From the NCBI RefSeq assembly GCF_000744415.1, contig NZ_JQLW01000005.1, positions 1-38,639 of the forward strand: 38,639 bases of DNA. The letters run 5' to 3'. The position numbers were made by a program, and so were the translations under genes. Source of the DNA: Ghiorsea bivora (GTDB lineage: Bacteria; Pseudomonadota; Zetaproteobacteria; Mariprofundales; Mariprofundaceae). The notes beneath the pieces are model-generated. The model searched no databases. It was given only the letters and a program-made list of their open reading frames with translations, and had not been told where the DNA came from. Below are positions 35,421 through 38,639 of the stretch, piece after piece (within the stretch, counting starts at the first letter, position 1; every line of letters starts with the position of its first letter).

Positions 35421-37409
35421 TTAAGACCAAACCATATTCACACTATTGGCTGATACTAACGTATTTGTTGCAGCACTACCAACCGCAGGTGCAGGATTAC
35501 CTAACCGACTTGGAGAGGTTGCATTCGCATTTGGGTTTGTTTGTGGTGCGGCTGTAGGGAATGGCAAAGGATTGTTGCCCATAAACCTTGGCATCACAGG
35601 ATTGATCATCACATTATGCTCAATTGCCAAGTATACATCTGGTGATTCCAAAGGACTTAATAAACGTTCACCATCGGCAGGATTAAATACAGTATCTGTA
35701 CCCGCTCCTGGTGAGCCACCAGTTGGATTGGCTTGGATATTATAATCTGCAAAGTAATCAATCAAAAGTCCGCCATACACGATTAGCCGCGCATTTGAGC
35801 CTAAATAACCATCATCATCGGGTACGGCACCATCTGCAACCGTAAAAGGATATTGCCCCCCAAGTGTTGCGGGATCAGTGATTGAACCTGTGTATAAATT
35901 TGCACAACTCCCTTTTTTCTTACAAGCCATCAACTTATTAAAATCATAGCTGCCATTGGAGGCATCGCCTGCACTTTCAATAACATGAAGCTGGGTTGGT
36001 GTTCCATTACAAGTTGCTGTAACTCCTGAATCGGGCACTGCTGGAAACATCAATCTAACCATGCCAAACATGGGAATACCATTGGCGATATTATATTGAA
36101 TCTGTGCAATATTTAATCGCCCCGTAACAGGTGCAAATGCACGCACCGTACCACCCGAAGCAGCACTAACAATAGCATCTACAGATTGGCGCAAAGCTTC
36201 AGCTTTACTGCAATATATACCATTGCCAAACTGACCATCGTTAGCAGCTGTAAATGGCGCTGTTTGACACGTAAACTGCTCTGCTGCCCAACGATATGTG
36301 TCCATACTAAATAACTGATTGCTTGAACTTGAAAAATAATTAACTTGATCTGATGTACCCAACAGTGGTGCATTCACTAATTTTTGTGGCAACAGATTGG
36401 CAGGCAAATCTAATCCTGTTGTATCTTGAGCCACCGATGCCCAGTCAACCTTAAACGCTGTTTTTGTACCATGTCCGGCATACAAGAGATAAGGTACGGT
36501 ACTAAAAGTTGCCCCCGTTTGCGACCCCGTACCATTACGAAAACCTTTACCACCGGAGCCAATGGCTGTATTGGATGCCAACGCCGTACCTGAAGGCACT
36601 GAACCCAGTGCATATGGCGCTTGTGTAACCTCAATAACTGTACTGCCATTACCCGTTGCACTTGCTGTCCAAGGCGAGGCATTCGCATCTCGGTTTGCAG
36701 GTGGTGTTGCAGGTGGATTACAAATATCCGCAAAATTTACGCCTGACGGGGCATTGGTCATCGCGCTCACTCCTGTAAGCAAATTATTGATTACACTTTG
36801 CGATTCGCGCATCAACTGCCTCGCCTGCCCAGACCTGCCCAAAGCATACGTCACCATCTTACAACCTGCTGCACACGTAGCACCCGCTGTTAAATCCACA
36901 GGCGTTTGGTAAGGAAAAGCTGGGGGCGTTTCATTATTAAAAGATGTTACCCAGACCGCAACTTGCGGTGTTGTACCCACCCCCCAACTACTATTGGCTA
37001 CCTTGCTAATTCCTGTTGCTGTAAGATTAAAAACAAAAAACTGATTGGTCGCACTTTGAATATCAGCATCGGTTGGCATCGCTGCATCATCAATCGAAGA
37101 TGGTGTAAAAGAACCTTCATAAGGGGCGATGGGTGATCCTCCTATGCCAGCAACATAGCTTGTTAGTGTTTGCGCATCAGCAATACCTTGCACTGTATCC
37201 TTAACCCAGTACCAGTATGCTTGGGTAAGCCCAGTTTCTGCTGCCGCTGATGCTCTGTCCATTTGCACAGCCATACGCGATATTTTTGTTTCTATCACTG
37301 TCTTATAAGCTGCAGTTATGCCCAACAATGTTAATATAGCCAACAGCACTAAAGACGTGACAAGGATAAAACCCTGTTGCCCTTGCTGTTTAAAGTTTAC
37401 TTTTTTCAT
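35421..37409 (-). CDS. pilX: PilX-like pilus assembly protein (long form)
   Basis: This is a 662-aa protein with a type IV prepilin-like N-terminus: KQQGQQG then FILVTSLVLLAILTLLGI. The likely peptidase cut is G13-F14. The +5 residue is Thr rather than Glu, as in PilX-type minor pilins. Helix sequence continues AAYKTVIETKISRMAVQMDRAS. A long Gly/Asn/Thr/Ala-rich exported region of about 580 aa follows. PilX proteins are usually under 250 aa, so this is very long. The ATG at 37409 has GAGGTG upstream. An upstream TTG at 37418 is less likely. It lies directly after pilW. The stop may be a frameshift product (see the next gene). Confidence 0.75.
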   Translation of the reverse strand: MKKVNFKQQGQQGFILVTSLVLLAILTLLGITAAYKTVIETKISRMAVQMDRASAAAETGLTQAYWYWVKDTVQGIADAQTLTSYVAGIGGSPIAPYEGSFTPSSIDDAAMPTDADIQSATNQFFVFNLTATGISKVANSSWGVGTTPQVAVWVTSFNNETPPAFPYQTPVDLTAGATCAAGCKMVTYALGRSGQARQLMRESQSVINNLLTGVSAMTNAPSGVNFADICNPPATPPANRDANASPWTASATGNGSTVIEVTQAPYALGSVPSGTALASNTAIGSGGKGFRNGTGSQTGATFSTVPYLLYAGHGTKTAFKVDWASVAQDTTGLDLPANLLPQKLVNAPLLGTSDQVNYFSSSSNQLFSMDTYRWAAEQFTCQTAPFTAANDGQFGNGIYCSKAEALRQSVDAIVSAASGGTVRAFAPVTGRLNIAQIQYNIANGIPMFGMVRLMFPAVPDSGVTATCNGTPTQLHVIESAGDASNGSYDFNKLMACKKKGSCANLYTGSITDPATLGGQYPFTVADGAVPDDDGYLGSNARLIVYGGLLIDYFADYNIQANPTGGSPGAGTDTVFNPADGERLLSPLESPDVYLAIEHNVMINPVMPRFMGNNPLPFPTAAPQTNPNANATSPSRLGNPAPAVGSAATNTLVSANSVNMVWS

Positions 37410-37424
37410 CACAAACACCTCAAC

Positions 37425-38180
37425 TTAATCAAAAACTGTATTTGGATACACCTGCACATAACGCCAAATACGACGTTTACTGCCAGCAGGTAACGCCGCC
37501 CCCAACACGTCAACCACGGCACCCTTATTAGCTGCATCAATTTCAATTTCTAACAAGACAGTAAAAGCGGGTATGTTATAAGTATTGCCCTGCACATCAC
37601 CGACAAACTTCGGAGGCAATGCAGGTGGTACGCCACTATAACTAGCACGCCCATCGCCAGTTGCTCCATCTCGGAAGACACGAAAATTGGTTACTCGCAT
37701 ACCTGTCGTTTCACCCAGTACAGGATCAAAGCCCACCAAACCAACAGTTGCACTACAAGCCGAGTTATCTCGATTAAAATACAGTTTCCACTGTGTAGAA
37801 GCCGTTCCTGTCCCGCCACGGTAACGGTAACAGCGAACCGCCTGATAATCATTAGCAGCACTGGCCGAATTATCCCACACATTCATGCTTAACCACGTAC
37901 TGGAAGAGGTTGCCGAACCATCAAATTTTATACTTGCCACACCCGCACCCGAAGCTTCTAAACTAGAGGCTGAAATAAGCGCACCTTGGATGTCCCGCGC
38001 GATAAAACGCAATGTAAACTCTAAATCTTGAACCGCATCTCCACGTTTACCTTGGTACTTATATTGCGTAGATTGCGATGTAAAATTAAGCAATAGTCCT
38101 CCCAAAATAACCATCGCAATGACAAGCGTAATCATCAACTCAATTAAAGTGAAACCACGCTCAGTCGTTATACGCTTCAT
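37425..38180 (-). CDS. pilW: Type IV pilus minor pilin PilW-like
   Basis: This is a 251-aa minor pilin. The prepilin signal is MKRITTERG then FTLIELMITLVIAMVILGG, with cleavage at G9-F10 and the conserved Glu at +5. The region DLEFTLRFIARDIQGA resembles the PilW N-terminal domain. Two cysteines (CYRYRGG, then DNSACSATVG) may pair in the globular part. The ATG abuts the preceding gene's stop (TAAATG). The order pilW-pilX follows minor pilin operons of other bacteria. Confidence 0.85.
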   Translation of the reverse strand: MKRITTERGFTLIELMITLVIAMVILGGLLLNFTSQSTQYKYQGKRGDAVQDLEFTLRFIARDIQGALISASSLEASGAGVASIKFDGSATSSSTWLSMNVWDNSASAANDYQAVRCYRYRGGTGTASTQWKLYFNRDNSACSATVGLVGFDPVLGETTGMRVTNFRVFRDGATGDGRASYSGVPPALPPKFVGDVQGNTYNIPAFTVLLEIEIDAANKGAVVDVLGAALPAGSKRRIWRYVQVYPNTVFD

Positions 38181-38639
38181 TTAACAGCCTGCAGCTTTTG
38201 CTAAGTCTTTAAGCATCTTAGCAGTTTTTTCGCCCGACTTTTTCGGATCTGAAGACCAGTTGCTCACAGCACTATTATAGTTGCTCTGGGCGTTTGTTAA
38301 GTCACCAGAGTTTTGTACAGGAATGGTACCTGCCGTAAGCGCTGCGATTGCACCGTTAATATTACCCACACCTGCAACTGTTAATGGGTTACTTATTGGC
38401 GCATATGCAGATAAGGCACTACAATTATTAAACTTCTTCGCATCCTTCCATTTCTTATCAAAACCTTTTTGGAAATTCATATTTGGCAACCAAGACGTAA
38501 CTACCCCTACATCAAGCCATGTCACCGCCCCCCCAGCAGGTGGTGTTGTGCCTGTAGTAGGTGTTGTGCCTGTGGTAGGCGTTGTGCCTGTGGTAGGCGT
38601 TGTGCCTGTGGTAGGCGTTGTGCCTGTGGTAGGCGTTGT
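38181..38639 (-). CDS. Thr/Pro-repeat protein (5' end outside window)
   Basis: The open frame continues through the right edge, so the true start is not visible. The visible part is about 152 codons. A GTTPTT hexapeptide repeat (five copies plus part) leads into PPAGGA and then a C-terminal domain, VTWLDVGVVTSWLPNMNFQK onward. That domain contains two cysteines (NNCSAL and the final C) and ends KMLKDLAKAAGC. I do not recognise the family. Its position directly before pilW suggests a minor pilin, such as a PilV-like protein, or a surface subunit with a Thr/Pro linker. An internal GTG at 38525 is probably not the start. Confidence 0.6.
   Translation of the reverse strand, partial: TTPTTGTTPTTGTTPTTGTTPTTGTTPTTGTTPPAGGAVTWLDVGVVTSWLPNMNFQKGFDKKWKDAKKFNNCSALSAYAPISNPLTVAGVGNINGAIAALTAGTIPVQNSGDLTNAQSNYNSAVSNWSSDPKKSGEKTAKMLKDLAKAAGC
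38543..38639. repeat. 18-base tandem repeat encoding GTTPTT
   Basis: Five full 18-base units (GTGTTGTGCCTGTAGTAG, then GTGTTGTGCCTGTGGTAG, then three identical copies of GCGTTGTGCCTGTGGTAG) plus a partial unit reach the window end. On the minus strand they read Gly-Thr-Thr-Pro-Thr-Thr in frame. The repeat number beyond the window is unknown. The length is a multiple of three, so copy-number change would lengthen or shorten a linker without breaking the frame. Confidence 0.9.

Noticed and set aside
38543-38639. CRISPR array at the right edge
   Set aside because: The 18-base units are contiguous with no spacers and read in frame as a protein repeat.

Overview
The window reads as a core chromosomal segment of a Gram-negative, Pseudomonadota-like bacterium. 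The evidence is an outer-membrane DUF481 protein, lipoproteins, a type IV pilus secretin operon followed by aroK-aroB, and an NDUFA9-like gene next to plsY. A long gene run for glycolate and glyoxylate salvage suggests an aerobic or microaerobic CO2 fixer that must recycle RuBisCO-derived glycolate. A Zetaproteobacterium or chemolithoautotrophic gammaproteobacterium would fit, but no rRNA is present to settle this.

Layout. 1-4153 (minus) is the str operon rpsL-rpsG-fusA-tuf, with tuf running off the left edge. Just upstream, 4180-6893 (minus) holds a voltage-gated-type potassium channel, a YqhA/UPF0114 membrane protein and a YajR-like MFS exporter. 6894-7271 has no gene but is packed with palindromes, including a dRS3-like ATTCCC-N8-GGGAAT repeat and a large nested hairpin. 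A small lipoprotein gene with a frame break in a T8 tract follows at 7272-7524.

7547-21378 (minus) is one nearly gapless run. In transcription order it is glcD, glcE, glcF, an ABC-type binding protein, a CHASE-PAS histidine kinase, a BASS-family carrier, a small membrane protein, a serine/alanine-glyoxylate aminotransferase, gcvT, gcvH, gcvPA and gcvPB. Together these oxidise glycolate to glyoxylate, transaminate glyoxylate to glycine, and split glycine to CO2, NH3 and methylene-THF. This is the core of a plant-like C2 (photorespiratory) cycle, with its own predicted sensor pair and carrier.

21521-22216 (minus) is a DUF481 outer-membrane protein with a clear terminator. The plus-strand block 22415-26081 holds panB-panC-panD (overlapping genes of the pantothenate pathway), an NDUFA9-like NAD(P)-binding protein and plsY. 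It ends at a strong bidirectional terminator shared with the convergent aroB.

26175-38639 (minus) is a type IV pilus region. In transcription order it is a Thr/Pro-repeat protein (5' end outside the window), pilW, a large PilX-like gene whose downstream part appears split off by a frameshift, pilM, pilN, pilO, pilQ, a lipoprotein with Ig-like domains and calcium-binding-like loops, aroK and aroB. No pilP is present between pilO and pilQ.
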